Source of the DNA: Planococcus citri
Taxonomy: Eukaryota > Arthropoda > Insecta > Hemiptera > Pseudococcidae
Assembly (NCBI RefSeq): GCF_950023065.1
Contig: NC_088679.1
Span: 13,392,001 to 13,456,000 of the forward strand
DNA length: 64,000 bases
Direction of reading: 5' to 3'
The translations under genes and the position numbers were made by a program. Shown here piece after piece: positions 34,601 through 48,100 of this stretch. The notes under the pieces were generated by a model that had not been told where the DNA came from, did not search any database, and worked only from the letters and a program-made list of their open reading frames with translations. How positions within the stretch are numbered: the stretch's first letter is position 1; every line of letters starts with the position of its first letter.

Positions 34601-36517
34601 GATAACTCCGAACAATTTATATTTTATTCCACTGAGCGGAAGCTACTGTGACACTCGCGCTTAAATTTTTACCATAGGTAAAGAACCTTTATGGAAACCT
34701 ACATACTAAATGTGATCCATTCTGGTTCATTAGTGGGAGAGTAATAGGTGGTCAAAGTTGAAATTGTGAAACCCTCATTCGAACTTACTCCGGTCCACCT
34801 TACATAGAATTACTGTTTGAATTTTTCCTCTCGAGTTATTACAAGTAATAGCAAGTAGGTATACAGACAAAACTGAGTATTTTACCGTCGGATGTTTCGT
34901 TACTGCCGGCCATGGAATTGAAAAATTGAATATAACGTTGCCTGAACTCTTTCAAATGGAGGTGTTCTGTGATGTTTTTTGTGGATAAAGATGCGTAGTA
35001 ATCGTGGAATTCTCTTACGTACCGCACTTTTGGCGCAATATAAAGTAACTCTCCAATTTCCGGTTCCCATGTCACTTTTCCTTCTCTCCACGATTCATCT
35101 GTACTTCTTTTACATCAATTCAGGTAGCAATAAAACACGAGACAATAAAATATTACGAGTACATTCTGCCAGAATTATCTAAAGATTTTGAACATCATCT
35201 TTAAAACTTACCCCGCGATAACTACGAATTTTCTAGTTATATTTTTTTTTCTAGTGCTTCTTCTTTTATATTCTTTAGTAACTTTTTTAATTCCATGATT
35301 TCATTTCCATTGCAGAAACAAATGATTACGTTGACCGAAGTTTCAAAAAATGTGTTTGCTGAGGATAGGCAGACACCGTGCCTTTCTGCTAATGTTTTTG
35401 CACGTTTCTTTAAATATTTGTCATCGAATCTATCATCGTCCACTGGAATAAAAAGTGAATTTGAATTATTTTTTGGTGAAAAATTAATAAATATTGTGGC
35501 TTAAGTTTGATGCGAAAATTGAGCGAACTCTTCCCTTGCTCTTTTCCTCTTGCATCTGGATATTTAAATAGGTAGATACCTAGACCTACATACGAGTATG
35601 TAACCTATACACTCCACATTATATAGTCGACTCATTTCATACTCACAATATAGAGGATTCATCAAGAAAACGTGTTTCCAATTTTGATGTTTCAAAATTT
35701 TGAACATGACATCAAGAATGAAAAAATGACCAGATGTAGAAAATATTGCGTCAATTGATACGAGTTCATCCGTGTTGAAAGTCTTATTTAAAGGTCCTGT
35801 AATGCTGCACTGAATCAAGTTCATCGTTCTGAAAAGTCTATCATAATCGAAAGGCCCATATTCATTCGAATATATGACTCCTTTCAAAGTAAAACTGGCA
35901 TTATGATATTCAGAATCTAATGGCTGCGTCTGTAAAAAAAAATTTTGATTCGGGTGCAAAGATAATGACAGCAGAATTGTTGAATAAGATAGCATAAATT
36001 ATGCCAACTTCAGATCGATTTACACGCATCTCATTATATAACTTTGAAAAATCTTCCAGGTTGGTGAGCTTGTTTCCGCAAGTTTCGATTACTTCAATAT
36101 CCAAGTCGAATTTGTGTGAAACGTTTTTTTTTCTGAAAGTGGTAGTACATACGTAACTGGATTAGTAAGAGAATTTTCAAAGTGAAAAATTCTATTTCAC
36201 GTTGATTCTAAAGTCTACTAGTTCAACAATCGGAATAGGTTTATTTTATTGAAAAGAACTTGTTAGTAGGTCTGATCATGCAAAACTTACACAAAATCGA
36301 ATGCATAATACAAAGCTTCCACCGTTAAAAGTGCATCATCACGCAGCTTTTTTGAACATCCGGATTCATAAATGGCGGTGGAATTATTATAGTCCTCTTC
36401 CAAAACGGGTAATATGGCTGCTATTTTGTACCTCGGTTTGTGGTTTTGACAATTAACGCGTATCAACGAAACTACTAATATTAAAATTACTAAAAGTGCG
36501 AAGTGATTATTTTCCAT
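25649..36517 (-). CDS. Class C GPCR (mGluR-like) copy C, frameshifted in exon 4
   Basis: Exons in transcript order: 36291-36517, 36024-36132, 35647-35929, 35212-35442, 34886-35106, 33252-33361, 32379-32437, 31095-31229, 27032-27140, 26822-26954, 26331-26719, 25912-26226, 25649-25828. It encodes signal peptide (MENNHFALLVILILVV), flytrap domain, Cys-rich linker (CCWTCTPC) and seven helices (NTPVVKSTTKELCYV, YAALLMKTIRVARIL). Two oddities stand out. The run of nine A residues (plus 35242-35250, read as T) in exon 4 is one base short of what the frame needs, so the sequence as given hits a stop at once; total length is one base short of a multiple of three. What is one exon in B, D and E is split here into 31095-31229 and 27032-27140 by a 3.95-kb intron holding a foldback element. 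Either a sequencing slip or a young pseudogene. Confidence 0.85.
27643..28077. repeat. Inverted repeat in a copy C intron
   Basis: Arms of about 140 bases (27643-27785 and 27938-28077) mirror each other, for example AATCTTGTCGGAAATCGAG facing CTCGATTTCCGACAAGATT, and AAATTTGGCGAAATTGCGAG facing its inverse. No coding sequence. Probably a small foldback transposon. Confidence 0.7.
28706..28823. repeat. 118-base hairpin with long stem
   Basis: TTACAACAGCCGATT at the left meets an exact inverse at the right, and the match continues with a few mismatches through about 50 bases per arm. It lies 32 bases from the large foldback in the copy C intron. It could be a tiny MITE; a microRNA-like precursor cannot be excluded. 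Confidence 0.65.
28856..31087. mobile_element. 2.2-kb foldback element with internal direct repeats
   Basis: The termini are TAGTCCAGTCATTTTAGC and its exact inverse, flanked by TAGG at 28852-28855 and 31088-31091. About 150 bases at each end are near-perfect inverse copies. The left half holds three direct repeats spaced about 300 bases apart, each with AAAGTTGCAC-CCGCAACTTG and GCAAGAGGTCATTAACC (about 28964, 29262, 29564). One copy appears inverted on the right. No transposase was found. It shares its TAGTCCAGT terminus with the foldback at 12534-13968. Its right end lies 7 bases from a splice donor of copy C. Confidence 0.85.
32522..33240. mobile_element. Inverted-repeat element in copy C intron 6
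   Basis: GGCCACTAGAATCAAAAG followed by CTACTTCTCC at the left faces a near-inverse at the right end, which lies about 11 bases from the exon 33252-33361 donor. Internal phrases (AGTTTTGA-TC-AAC and AACTTTACAC) are also repeated. It is 719 bases long with no protein. Confidence 0.6.
33550..33940. mobile_element. 391-base MITE
   Basis: Inverted ends of about 28 bases (ACCAGAGTACTGCACGGT and the inverse of ACCAGAGTCCTGCACGGT), flanked by ATGT on both sides. The interior is richer in G+C than its surroundings and has no coding sequence. It lies in copy C intron 5. Confidence 0.7.
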
Positions 36518-38391
36518 GTCACCATGCGATTGTTTTACGTATTCGTAAACGTGTGGTCAAAACTAGGTATATTTTCTTGCGTCCAAAAGTAAGGAAATCG
36601 ACTTCAACGTTAATTGAGAATTAATGAATTTTTATTTAAAGAAGCCCCGCAGCTTAAGCTTTTTTGCGTCTACTGTTTGACACAGATTACTTATTAAATT
36701 AATTAATTCTTTAACATAGATATCAGATGAGAACAAATACATACGATTTGTACAACAACATAGCAACAAAATGTGAACATAAATCGATAAGCGTTTGATT
36801 ATACCTATATGAAATCATATCAGTGTATTCGCGAAATATCAAAAAATGAATAAATCACCTCGAAAATGAATAAAATGAACCGCACTTCTCATTAAGCAAA
36901 CATATAATGAACTATGATTAGACGAGTGATTGTCTAATTGAGGTAAATTTTATGTGTTAATTGATGGCTAATTGCCCAGATATTAAAACGTTATGCTCAC
37001 GGGTGCTACAAAATCCAAACGATTATAAATAGGTACTGTGCGTAATTAGATATGATGTAGCCTACACTTTCTCTAAAATCATTAAAAATGTGTAATTAAG
37101 TGAGTACTTTCTGTGTTATAGCCTTTTTTTCGTGACTTTGAAATCAAGTCATTGAAGATACCGGTAGGCGTGTGTATGTTTGCAAATGGATACTTAGTTT
37201 AATTATTTTTGAAAAACTGTAAACTTATAAGTAGTACATACATGGATAGCCTTTTACTCGTATTTTCATATTACAAACAGTCGAAAAAAATACAGATCCC
37301 CATTTAAAATCTAATTTAAAAATAATATTCACTAAGCTAGAAATCTATCGGATTTTCGCGAATATATAGGTACAGAAAACAATCATAACCGAACTCAGAA
37401 TGCAGCGTGCACGTTAACTGGGTACCTACTGAATACGAATTCGAATAGATTAATCTGTGCATTACGTACTTGTTTAATATATGTACTTACTCGTTTATCG
37501 GGGCCAATTTCCATTGCTTATCATAATGCTTGACGAATAATTTAACTGATATTTAAAAAGGTACAGTCATAATGGTGGATTTGTATAACGTGTCAGGATG
37601 ATGTTGATTATCCAAAGCGTTTAAATTTTTTTTGTGATATAACAGAAAATTTATTCGATGGTCAAATTTTTCATCGCATTTATACAATTAAGAATACCTT
37701 CTGCGTTTCCTATAAAAACCGAAAACAATATTATATACCTCTACCTACCTGCATCATGCATGTATTTCTAAACACGTGTACCTACGACCCGACCTATCTA
37801 ATAGGAACTTCTATGTACAGAAATTCGAGTATTTTTGTTATCTCACGAACTTGATAATTTTACGATGTTAGTTACTTAATTAGGTTTAATCAAACCAATG
37901 AATGAATTTTATTTATTTGTTGCAGGTGAGTGTTTACTGTTCAATGTTGTTCATGTAAGTAGATAATGCTTTTTTTCAAGTGGAGATCTCAGGCTGGCAA
38001 ATAGGTATGATGTACTTAATAACTTGATTTTTTAGCCTGGGTTTCAAAAATTCATCTTTATTCGAACTATTCTATCGTTCTTGAATAACTTCTAGAACAT
38101 GAGCTACCTATATTAAAGAATCATTTTTTCGAGAAAATTTATACAGAGGAATAAGTTCTTCTTTGACTCAGCATTTCGACCAGAAAATAAAAAGTAAATA
38201 TTAACCCCATGTTAAATCGATCCTGTGTCTTCCTTTCCTCTGCAGGAAAAGGTGAATAGAATCTCTCTTCTTCATTGTGGAGATGAAACTTATAAATGCT
38301 CGTCGAAATTTAACAAATTAATTATAAAGCTGAAGATCAACATTAGTTTTCTCACGATCAATTCATTTTATTTCTCACGTTTTACAGTATC
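36518..38391. other. Upstream spacer of copy C
   Basis: No coding sequence. 36518-36980 resembles 48173-48480 upstream of copy D (for example TTAGACGAGTG-ATTGTCTAATTGAG). 37400-38050 resembles 61400-62000 upstream of copy E, including the plus-strand TTTGTTGCAG|GTGAGTGTT at 37916-37934. The promoter of copy C presumably lies in the first few hundred bases. Confidence 0.5.
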
Positions 38392-39025
38392 TATTTCAAA
38401 CACTGATTAAAACAGTGTCTGTTTCAAACACTGATTCAAAACATTTGCTGTTTCAAACACTAATCGAAAAACAGTGTCAGTTTCAAACACTGATTCAAAA
38501 CAGTGTCTGTTTCAACCACTGGTTTTAAGTTGGGTGTGAACACACACACTGATTGAAAACAGTGTCAGTTTCAAACACTGACGGAAAACCGTGTTTGTTT
38601 CAAACACTGATTGAAAACAGTCTCTGTTTCAAACACTGATTTGAAAACAGTGTCTGTTTCAAACACTGATTTGAAAACAGTGTCTGTTTCAAACACTGAT
38701 TTGAAAACAGTGTCAGTTTCAAATACTGATTAAAAAAAGTGTCAGTTTCAAACACTGATTTAAAACAGTGTCGGTTTCAAACACTGATTGAAAACAGTGC
38801 CTGTTTCAAACACTGGTTTTAAGTTGGGTGTGAACACACACACTGATTGAAAACAGTTTCTGTTTCAAACACTGATTTGAAAGCAGTGTCTGTTTCAAAG
38901 ACTGATTGGAAAACAGCGTCTGTTTCAAACACCGATTGAAAACAGTGTCTGTTTCAAACACCGATTGAAAACAGTGTCTGTTTCAAACACCGATTAAAAC
39001 AGTGTCTGTTTCAAACACTGATTCA
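38392..39025. repeat. Minisatellite, ~30-base unit, about 21 copies
   Basis: The unit reads approximately AACAGTGTCTGTTTCAAACA then CTGATTGAA. It is self-complementary in part (CAGTGT and ACACTG), so each unit can form a small stem. A variant segment with GGTTTTAAGTTGGGTGTGAA then CACACACACTG appears twice (about 38520 and 38816), about 296 bases apart, which shows a higher-order duplication. It sits about 120 bases past the stop of copy D. Confidence 0.9.
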
Positions 39026-39147
39026 ATTTACTACGTTTTTACGATTTTTCAAATTCAATATTTCAATAACGTAGCCTAATAATTTTCAATTTTTGCTAAT
39101 GAAAATTTTTTCAAAAAATAATTCAACAAGCTTGACAAATAAAATAA

Positions 39148-42100
39148 TTATTCTTCTAATTCTTTTTTTTCTCTCAATCTGATGGCTATTTCTGGTCTAA
39201 TATTTAATTTCTGCTGATGATGAGGTTCTTCTCTGACGTGCTTGCGAATATTAGGTGCCATGGTTGCATAATAGGCTTTTGTGTTTTGCTCAGGTCTACG
39301 CAACATTATGTTCAATTTTGGTAAAAACAAGAACACCAGAACCGACAGCGAATTTATCGAAATGGCTAAATTTACCACCAATATCTGTGAAAAAATTCCA
39401 ATTGTGCGTGAGTACTATTATTGACTCATTCGTTGAATTATTCCGAGACGGTACTTACTTTATACTCGCTGACGAGGTACATCAAAAAGAAAAACATGGC
39501 TATTATGATCGTTGTGACCATTGAAAACGCCACGTGCATGGTTTCATTGTAGTTTCCCGGCAGATTTCGCGTTTTGACCGCGAAATACATGCAGAATAAA
39601 ATTAACACCCCGACGAAACCAAATATTTTCATCAGAAAAAATCCATTCAAATAATACGTTTTCAGTGCGTAATTTAAAACATCTGTCTCAGTGTTCATTG
39701 TGTCGTTGGTTTGTACCGCGTGCCAGCAAATCAATGACTGCAGACCTATTAACGCCACGGCTGTTACAATCTGGAACAAAAAATGTGAAAACAGTCAGAT
39801 ACCAACGTAAATAAATATAATGACTTTTATGTTCCTACCTGTGTTCTAAGGTTGCTACAAATTGTTGACTTTACCTGAGCCGTTATGGAAACAAATTTTG
39901 GATGTATACTGGGAAACGAATTCTCGGATTTGGGCAAGATGCGCGCTATTCGAATTGTTTTCATCAATAAAGCAGCGTATATCATCGTGAAACCAGTCGC
40001 TGGCAGGACTTTCGCCGCTGGTGTTTTGAATTCCCTGCTCAAGGCTGAGATGAAAATGGTGATATCGGCCAACGCAATTCCAGCGAACATTACATAACAC
40101 AGTTCTTTCGTTGTTGACTTGACCACGGGAGTGTTTCGTTGCTTGATGAATATAATCGATACGATAATCGTCAGTATGACAGATGATGAAGAAAAACACA
40201 TGCATATCAAATTCTGCCAATTGTACCATTCGGTTGGTTTTCGGATACGGGTAGATATGGAAGCGCAGTCTAGAAATGAGAAAAACTTGATACACTACCT
40301 ACCTATTCAGTATTTAACGCGATATTCGATTCATTTCGCAATATTTACTGACGAGTTTTATTTCGGTTTTCATCTGGTATTTCACCAACGTCGCATTTTA
40401 TGCATAAGGTCTGATTTAGATTCGTTCTTTCCAATACATCGCATTTAGTACAAGTCCAACAACACCGATCCTTTTCAAAATTCTGTGAAAGAATTGCGCA
40501 TAATTTTTGCTGCCAAGTTCTCGATACTCTAGCTCTGCATAAAATGTGTGATTTACGTACCTTCTTGTATCCTGCTGAACATGGGTCACTGCAGTGAGAT
40601 TTCACTTCATCTGATGAATATTGAAAATGTTCCTTGTTCATGAACAATGGTATAATATTCGGTTCCCATCCCGTTTCCGTATCGTTCCAGTAGTCTTCGC
40701 TCAAAAATTCCCAGCCTCTTCTCAAATATTCTGCGATTTTGATGAAATTATGAGGTGCTACATTGTTTGTTTCTTGATATTTGTATACTTCAAATCTGTG
40801 TTCAACATCTTAAATTAATTACAACTCGACTCAATGTTTCAGTCATTACATGTCAAATCGTCGATGTTTTTGCACTTGAGGTAATTTGCGCAATTTCGAG
40901 TTCGACCTTTTGAGAGAAATAATGTACCTACTTATGTATTTTGTCGTAATTTTTGAAGAAGCAAAAAGGTCGCTTCAGTGTTTTGATTCTTTTGCTAATC
41001 GTCAGCATAAAAAGTTGTACTTGGGGTAATTTTTTTAGAATTTTTGAGGACGGACGTGATGGAGAAGTATGATTTTTTCATTTTTTTGGTCAACTTTTGG
41101 CAACACTGTACCACCGTCTCCAAAAAGCGCTTCAACAGGCCCAGAAACTAGTAACAGTTCTATGTTTGTACATCATTATTTTGTCATCTTAAAGTTAAAT
41201 CCGCTCATTTTTTTAAAAAATCAACGGAATCGTTGCTAAAAAAAAAACCGTCTGTTTTACTTTCCGCGGTTATGGGATTACGGTTTTACATATTAGGTAG
41301 GTATACTTACTTTTCACCATTTGGTAATCTAAAACCATCAAATTCCAGATCTTCGCCGAAAAATGCAATCTATGTAGAAATAGATGAATTTATTAAAATG
41401 AGTTTGCCGCTTAAAAGTCTACAAGTAAGTGGGAATATACTCGTAATCTGTGTACTCACTGGGGAATCCAGTTCTGGACGACTATTGGGTGTATTGTGTG
41501 CCACTAAAAAAACTGATTTCATGACGTTTAGGACCCGAGAACTATTCTTGTAAGTTTTTTCATATATATCTGTACCTTAAAATAAAAACAATATTACGCG
41601 TTATTAATCATTTCAATCCTATTTCATAATGAATTTTACTTTAACTCGAGGTAAAATTGAACAAAAATAGGGTCAGTCCGCCAATTGTTCGCAGGTTTGT
41701 CATCGTGGTTCCTTATCCTTCACAGGACATTGGAAATCGCATTTTTGTGGTTGGTACCCTAACAGGGTGAGGCGAATGCCTATTGCCACTGCGATTTACA
41801 GAACATTGGAAATCGCATTTCTGTGGTACCCTAACAGGGTGAGGCGAATGCCTATTGCCACTGTGATTATTCTAGGGAATCGACGTTGTTTTAAACTTTC
41901 ACTAGTAGTTTCCCGTAGTAGTTTCCCGTTTCTTTCTATGCTATCTTCAAAGTAGCGCATACATCACTGGCTGGGTTTTTACAACAATGAGTGCTGTAAT
42001 CATCACTACCTATAGTTGCTCAAACCAGTTACAGCTTTTTGATACCAGCAACAAATTGCGTGCATTTCTGTTGCCTCTGCTGTTCTGGTGCTCGGAGCTT

Positions 42101-45100
42101 AACATGTAGGTAATAGATTTTAAATGCACTACAATGTATTCATTACACGTTAACGCCTGCATCTCTAGCGGGATTTGAACCCACAACCTCTTGTTCAGAA
42201 AGCCGTGGCTCAACCTTCTACGCCACTGAGCATGTTCGCAGGTTACCAACACTATAATATAGAGCATTACATTTAACTACGAGTAGGTAGGTATATATCA
42301 CACCTTGGTAGTAATAAGGTTAAATATCTCAAAAAAGTAAAATTGTACAGGAGAGTGATTTTTTTTTTTTTTTTAAACTTTATTCATTATTTGTATCAAC
42401 TTATAATTACAGTGGAACCTCGATAACTCGAAATCCAAGGGGAATGGTCATGCATTCGGCTTATAGAGGTTTTTGAGATAATCAGTTTTGAGTTATGCAG
42501 GTAAGATTTTGAGAAGTTCGAGTTATAGAGGTTTTACAAAATGAATGAATTGAGAGATATATAAGTGCATAAAAACGATAGAAGTATGAATTGAAATATT
42601 CGAGTTATAGAGGTAAACGTCAGACAACGTACGACTTATAGAGGCTTTCTCACTATTTTCGGCAAACGTTTAGCTTCGACTTATGACTGAGATATGTAAG
42701 TGCATAAAAGATAGAATTATGAATTGAAATATTCGAGTTATAGCGGTAAACGCCCGACAACGTACGACTTATAGAGGCTTTCTCGCTATTTCGGCAAAAT
42801 TTTAGTTTCGAGTTACGACTGGTTTGTGTAGTCAATTTTGACTTATCCAAGTAAAGTTAACATTGAGTGTAACGGAGATTTCAAGGGGAAGGGAGGTTGG
42901 TTCGGCTTATAGTGGTTTTCGAGTTAGAGTTTCGAGTTATCGAGGTTCCACTGTAATTGTGAGGAATGAATAGCACCTCATTTTAAAGATCTGGTATCTT
43001 ACCTTATTCATTTAGCATAAGAACACTTTGAAAAATAAAATCTTGAAGAGGAAATATTTCAATGTTTGGAAAACATTTTGAGTTATAACCTTTCATTAAA
43101 GTTGATGTGGAGGCGAAAGGAAGCGTCCAAAAAAATTTCATGTTCACAAAATTGTGGAGAATTAAATTTCAATCGATATAACGTTGTTAGTTTTTTTTCT
43201 AGAGTGCCTAGTTTTTGAGTAATTCTCAAAAAACTAAAATTTCACCATGTGAAAATTCATTTTTCTGAAAGGTGATCAATTTAAAAAAAAATTTCATTTG
43301 GTACAAACTAATAAAAAATGCACTTCTTGCGACTACTTCTATCTGACAAACATTCAAAACAATCAAAACTGTTTGTTAACACTTTGTATGTACAAAACTT
43401 GCTCAAAAAAGGTGGAGTTTTTTGAGATGTACCCTTATAACTCCAAACAACTTGCAATGTTGTTGAGATTTTGAGTTAGGCTATTTGCGATTTGTACAAG
43501 ATCTAGATAATGTACCCAACTCAAAGTGTTATTTTTGGTTGAAGGGGGGGGGGGGGTCATGCAAACCCCAAAAATGCAAAAATGTCAAAATTGATTTTTT
43601 TTCAGATGTTACCTTCTTACTCCTGAGGTGCGATATGTGGTTGGTTGGCTATTGATAATTTCAGTCCTCACTTTGCTCATTTTAAAAATTCATTTGGGTA
43701 GGTAACTATGCTCTCGACAAAGAATTTTGAAAAAATTAAGTATCATTGTTTCCCTCGTCTTTCCGGGGTCCTAGGTCAAAGGGCTCCTACTCAGTTGATT
43801 TCCAAGCAACTATAAAGTTACTAAAGTTGCTAAAGTAAGCCTGTTGGCCTGTCTGCTATGGTGTGGAACTTGCTGAGGATGAGCCTGAGGTATCAGTGAG
43901 TTTCTTCCTTGGTCTCCCTCTGCATCTTTTCCCCATTGGTATCATCAGGAATTGTGAGGGTTTAATCTTGTTTCTTTTCGCACCTTACTGCTTCTCATGG
44001 TCCTATTTATCAGTCCAGTGACTCTCAGAAACTTTGCAATCTTTCCACCAACATCTGTACTTCTCCCTGGTACATCTTGTTTCCCAGGTCTTTGAAATTA
44101 TTAACCTGTTTGATGATATATCCATTTATTACAATCTTGCTTCTTACTGGTTATTTTCTTTTGAAAGCCATTGTTTTTGTTTTCTCTCACTATATTCTCA
44201 TATCATACTTTTCTGAATGTCTTTGTTAGATTGTACATTGATCTCTGTAGGTCATCTTCTGTTTTGGCTATACTGCTTGATCATCTGCGAATAATACATA
44301 CCTACTGTTGGTATTTTCTGCCTTCTGTCTGTTTTGATTCCTTTTGGCTTCATTTTCTGCCATTCTTTCACCATGTGATCCATGTACATGTTGAATAAAA
44401 CACAATACAGTGGGCATCCCTGGCGAACTCCAGTACCCTCAGCCTGTCGTAAAAGGCGACTAAAAAAGGATGAGGCATGCACGGAGGCCTAGATAGCAGC
44501 CCTACCATTGTGATATATCTGGCATGGCTGATAACCAATTCACATGAAAATCAACCTTACTCAAAATTCACAAACAACAGGAATCCATTTAAAACGTTAA
44601 ACTAATTACATCATTGGACTCCCTATGTCAAAACATCATTGTATTTTTAGACCCCTTGCATGATCCATCAATTAATTTAGGCTTAAAATTGGTTGAAATG
44701 GAAATCCCAAAACCAAAACCGATTCATCCCAGAACCTAAACAAATTTTTTCAATCCTGAAACGAATCCCGAAACCAAAATGAAAATTTTGAAGAATGAAT
44801 CCCGAAACAAATCCAATCGTGAAATTAATAAATTTTGTTGCCGAAACTAAAATCCAATCCCAAAATTGTTTCAGTCCCACAGCTCTGCGACAAAGTGATT
44901 CTTGCTAGAACTGGAGCCCAAATGCCAGTAAGGTGATCAACCAAATAAACTGTGCTGGATTAAAAATGGAATGAAGATAAATGCAGGTAAGACCAAGGTT
45001 ATGAAATTCACAAAGAAAGAAGATAAAGCGGTGAAAATCAACATCGGAACACAATAGATTGAAAATGTAAATCAGTTTAGATACCTTGGAGCGCTGATAA

Positions 45101-48100
45101 ATAATGATGGTAGAGATCAAAAGGAAATCAAATCAAGGATCAGAATAGCAAAAAGTGTGTTCAATAATCTCATCAATGTGCTTGGAAATCAAACAATGAA
45201 TTTAATTCTGAGGAAGAGAATTATGCAATGCCACGTATGGACCATTCTGAAGTATCCTCTGAAACATGGACCATGACTGCAGAATGTGAAAATGAATCGT
45301 CTGCTTTCAAGATGTGGTGCTACCAAATGCTACTGAAGATCTCATGGAAGGACTTCATCACCAACACAGAAGTCCTAGCAAGAGTAGAGAAAGAAAATAG
45401 TACATACATACATACGAGGGATAGTCGGAAAGTAAGTTTCACATGGCTGGAAAAGTATGAACGCGTGGACATTTTTTGACCAAAATTGGAGGAAGTATAG
45501 CTCAAACATTCAACCAGATCTGACAAAATTTATTCTGCATTTGGGTGAATTGTTCGTATTTTACAGCGTGATTAGTAGAGTGCTGATAAAAAACATCCGT
45601 CCAAATGTAGTATTTGGCAAAAAAAAATTTTTTTCAGTTGTAATAATTATGAGTAAAATTCATCAAGAATTACTCAAAAGATATCATACTAATGTTTTTT
45701 CAAGTTGATACGTTATTTGGCGCTGTAAATTGTTCATGTGATGGTTGCAAAATTTCTGGTGCTGAGTGACTTTCGACAATGCCGACATTCAGCAGATTAT
45801 CATTGAACAATCTACTTCATTTGGATTTTGATTGACCAAAATAATGTTACTATGCTATGTCTGGAGTGGTTCTCAATCAATTTTCCAGTGAATTTTTCTT
45901 TTGTTATCTTGGAAAATTAATTTTTTGTAAAATATAATTTTTGGACGGATGTTTTTTATCAGCACTCTACTAATCACGCTGTAAGATACGAACAATGCAC
46001 CCAAATGCAGAATAAATTTTGTCAGATCTGGTTGAATGTTTGAACTATATTTCCTCCAATTTTGGTCAAAAAATGTTCACGCGTTCATACTTTTTCAGCC
46101 ATGTGAAACTTACTTTCCGACTATCCCTCGTACATACATACATACATACATACCAGCAGAGGATATGAAAAAAAGGAAAATGAAGTATATTGCACACAAA
46201 ATACGAGAAAATGGTATTTTCATGCTATTGGTACAGGGAAAAATTTAAGTAAAAACTACGAGGGGGATAAGATGATCAGAGCCGCAGACAACAAACTCGC
46301 CAGCCAACTCCTCCCTGCAAAACCCTGAAAGAAACTATTTATCGAGCTTTTTTGAACTTTCTTCATAACTTTTCAAACATTTTCAATAATAGCCTGCAAA
46401 TCTACAGTTCAAAAGCAATTATTGCTTTTTGCCTCGAGTTATTGTACAAATAAGTAAATTGGCAAGTAGGTATACCAACAAAACCAAGTATTTTACCATC
46501 GAATGTTTCGTTGCTGTCAGCGATGGAACTGAAAAGTCGGCTATAACGTTGCCGGAATTTTTCCAAATAAGGATATTCTGTCAAATTTTTTGTGGATATA
46601 GATGCGTAATAATCGTGGAATTCTTTCACGTACCCAACTCTTGGCGTGACATAAAATAAGTCTGCAACATTCGGTTCCCATATCACTCTTTCTCTCCACG
46701 ATTCATCTGTACTTCTTTTCCATCAATTCGGATGGCAATGAAACACGAGACAATAAAACAATACATTCTGCCGGAAATACGTATCTAAAGATTTTGAAAA
46801 TCGTCTTGAAAACTTACCCCGCGACAATTACGAATTTTCTAGATTTATTCTCTTTTTCTAATTCTTCTTTTATTACATCTTTTACGCGCTCTTTCAATTC
46901 CATGATTTGATCTCCATTGCAGAAACAAATAATTACGCTCGCCAAAGTTTCATCTGTTATGTCATCATGTCTTGAGGTTAGACAGATGTCGTACCGTTTT
47001 GCTAATTTTTGTGCACGTTCCAGTAACTGTTTGCCTTTGAATTTTTCATCGTTCACTGGAATGATAAGTGAATTTAAGGTATTTTTCGGCTAGAAATTAA
47101 TTAAATTAGGCATGAGTGTTGTGCAAAAGCACTGAAGTGTCCAACGACTACCAGCGAAGTGATGATGCATCGAAATTCAGCGAACTCTTCGCCCTTTACA
47201 CTCTTCCTCTCGCTTTTGGATGTTTAAATACTTACGTATACACCTTACCTACTACAGTCAATTCATTTAATACTCACGATCATAAGGGTCCATAAACAAA
47301 ACGTGCCTCCAATTTTGTTCGTCCACAATTTGAAATATAATATCAAGAATGAAAAAATGACCAGTTGTAGAATAAATTGCCCACGGTGTGGAGATTTCTC
47401 CTAAGCTGAAACTCTTATTCAAAGGTCCTGAAATGCTGCAGTGAATTAAATCCATCGATTGGAAAAGTCTATCATAATTGAAAGGCCCGTATTCATCCGA
47501 ATATATGACTCCTTTTAAGGTACCATTTTCAGAATCTGATTGCTGCGTCTGTAAAGAAAAATCACGATTCGGGTGCAAGGATTATTTCAATGTAATTGTT
47601 GAATTATATAGCACATAGCACAAATGTAATTACGTATTATGTCAATCTTGGATGGATTTTCAAGTACCTCATCATATAATTTTGAAAAACCTTTCAGGTT
47701 GGTGAGCTTGTTTCCGCAAGTTTCGATTACTTCAATATTTAAGTCGAATTCTTGTGAAACGTTTTTTTTTCTGAAACCGGTAGTACATAACTGGATTACT
47801 AAGAGAATTTTTCAATCTGAAAAATCCTGTTTCATGTTGATTCTAGAGTCTACTAGTTCAACAATCGGAATAAGTTAGGTAGGTATAATTATTTTATTGA
47901 AAAAAAAAAATTGTTACGTAGGTCTGATCATGCAAAACTTACACGAAATCGAATGCATAATACAAAGCTTCCACCGTTAGCAGCGCATCATCACGCAGCT
48001 TTTTTGAACATCCGGTGTCATATTGAATGGATATGAAATTCTTCTCGTTCACTTCCAAAACGGGTAATACGGCTGCTATTTTGTAACTCGGTATGTAATC

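Noticed and set aside
38392..39025. Regularly spaced repeats resembling a CRISPR array
   Set aside because: There are no unique spacers: the whole unit repeats, and the DNA is eukaryotic. It is a minisatellite.
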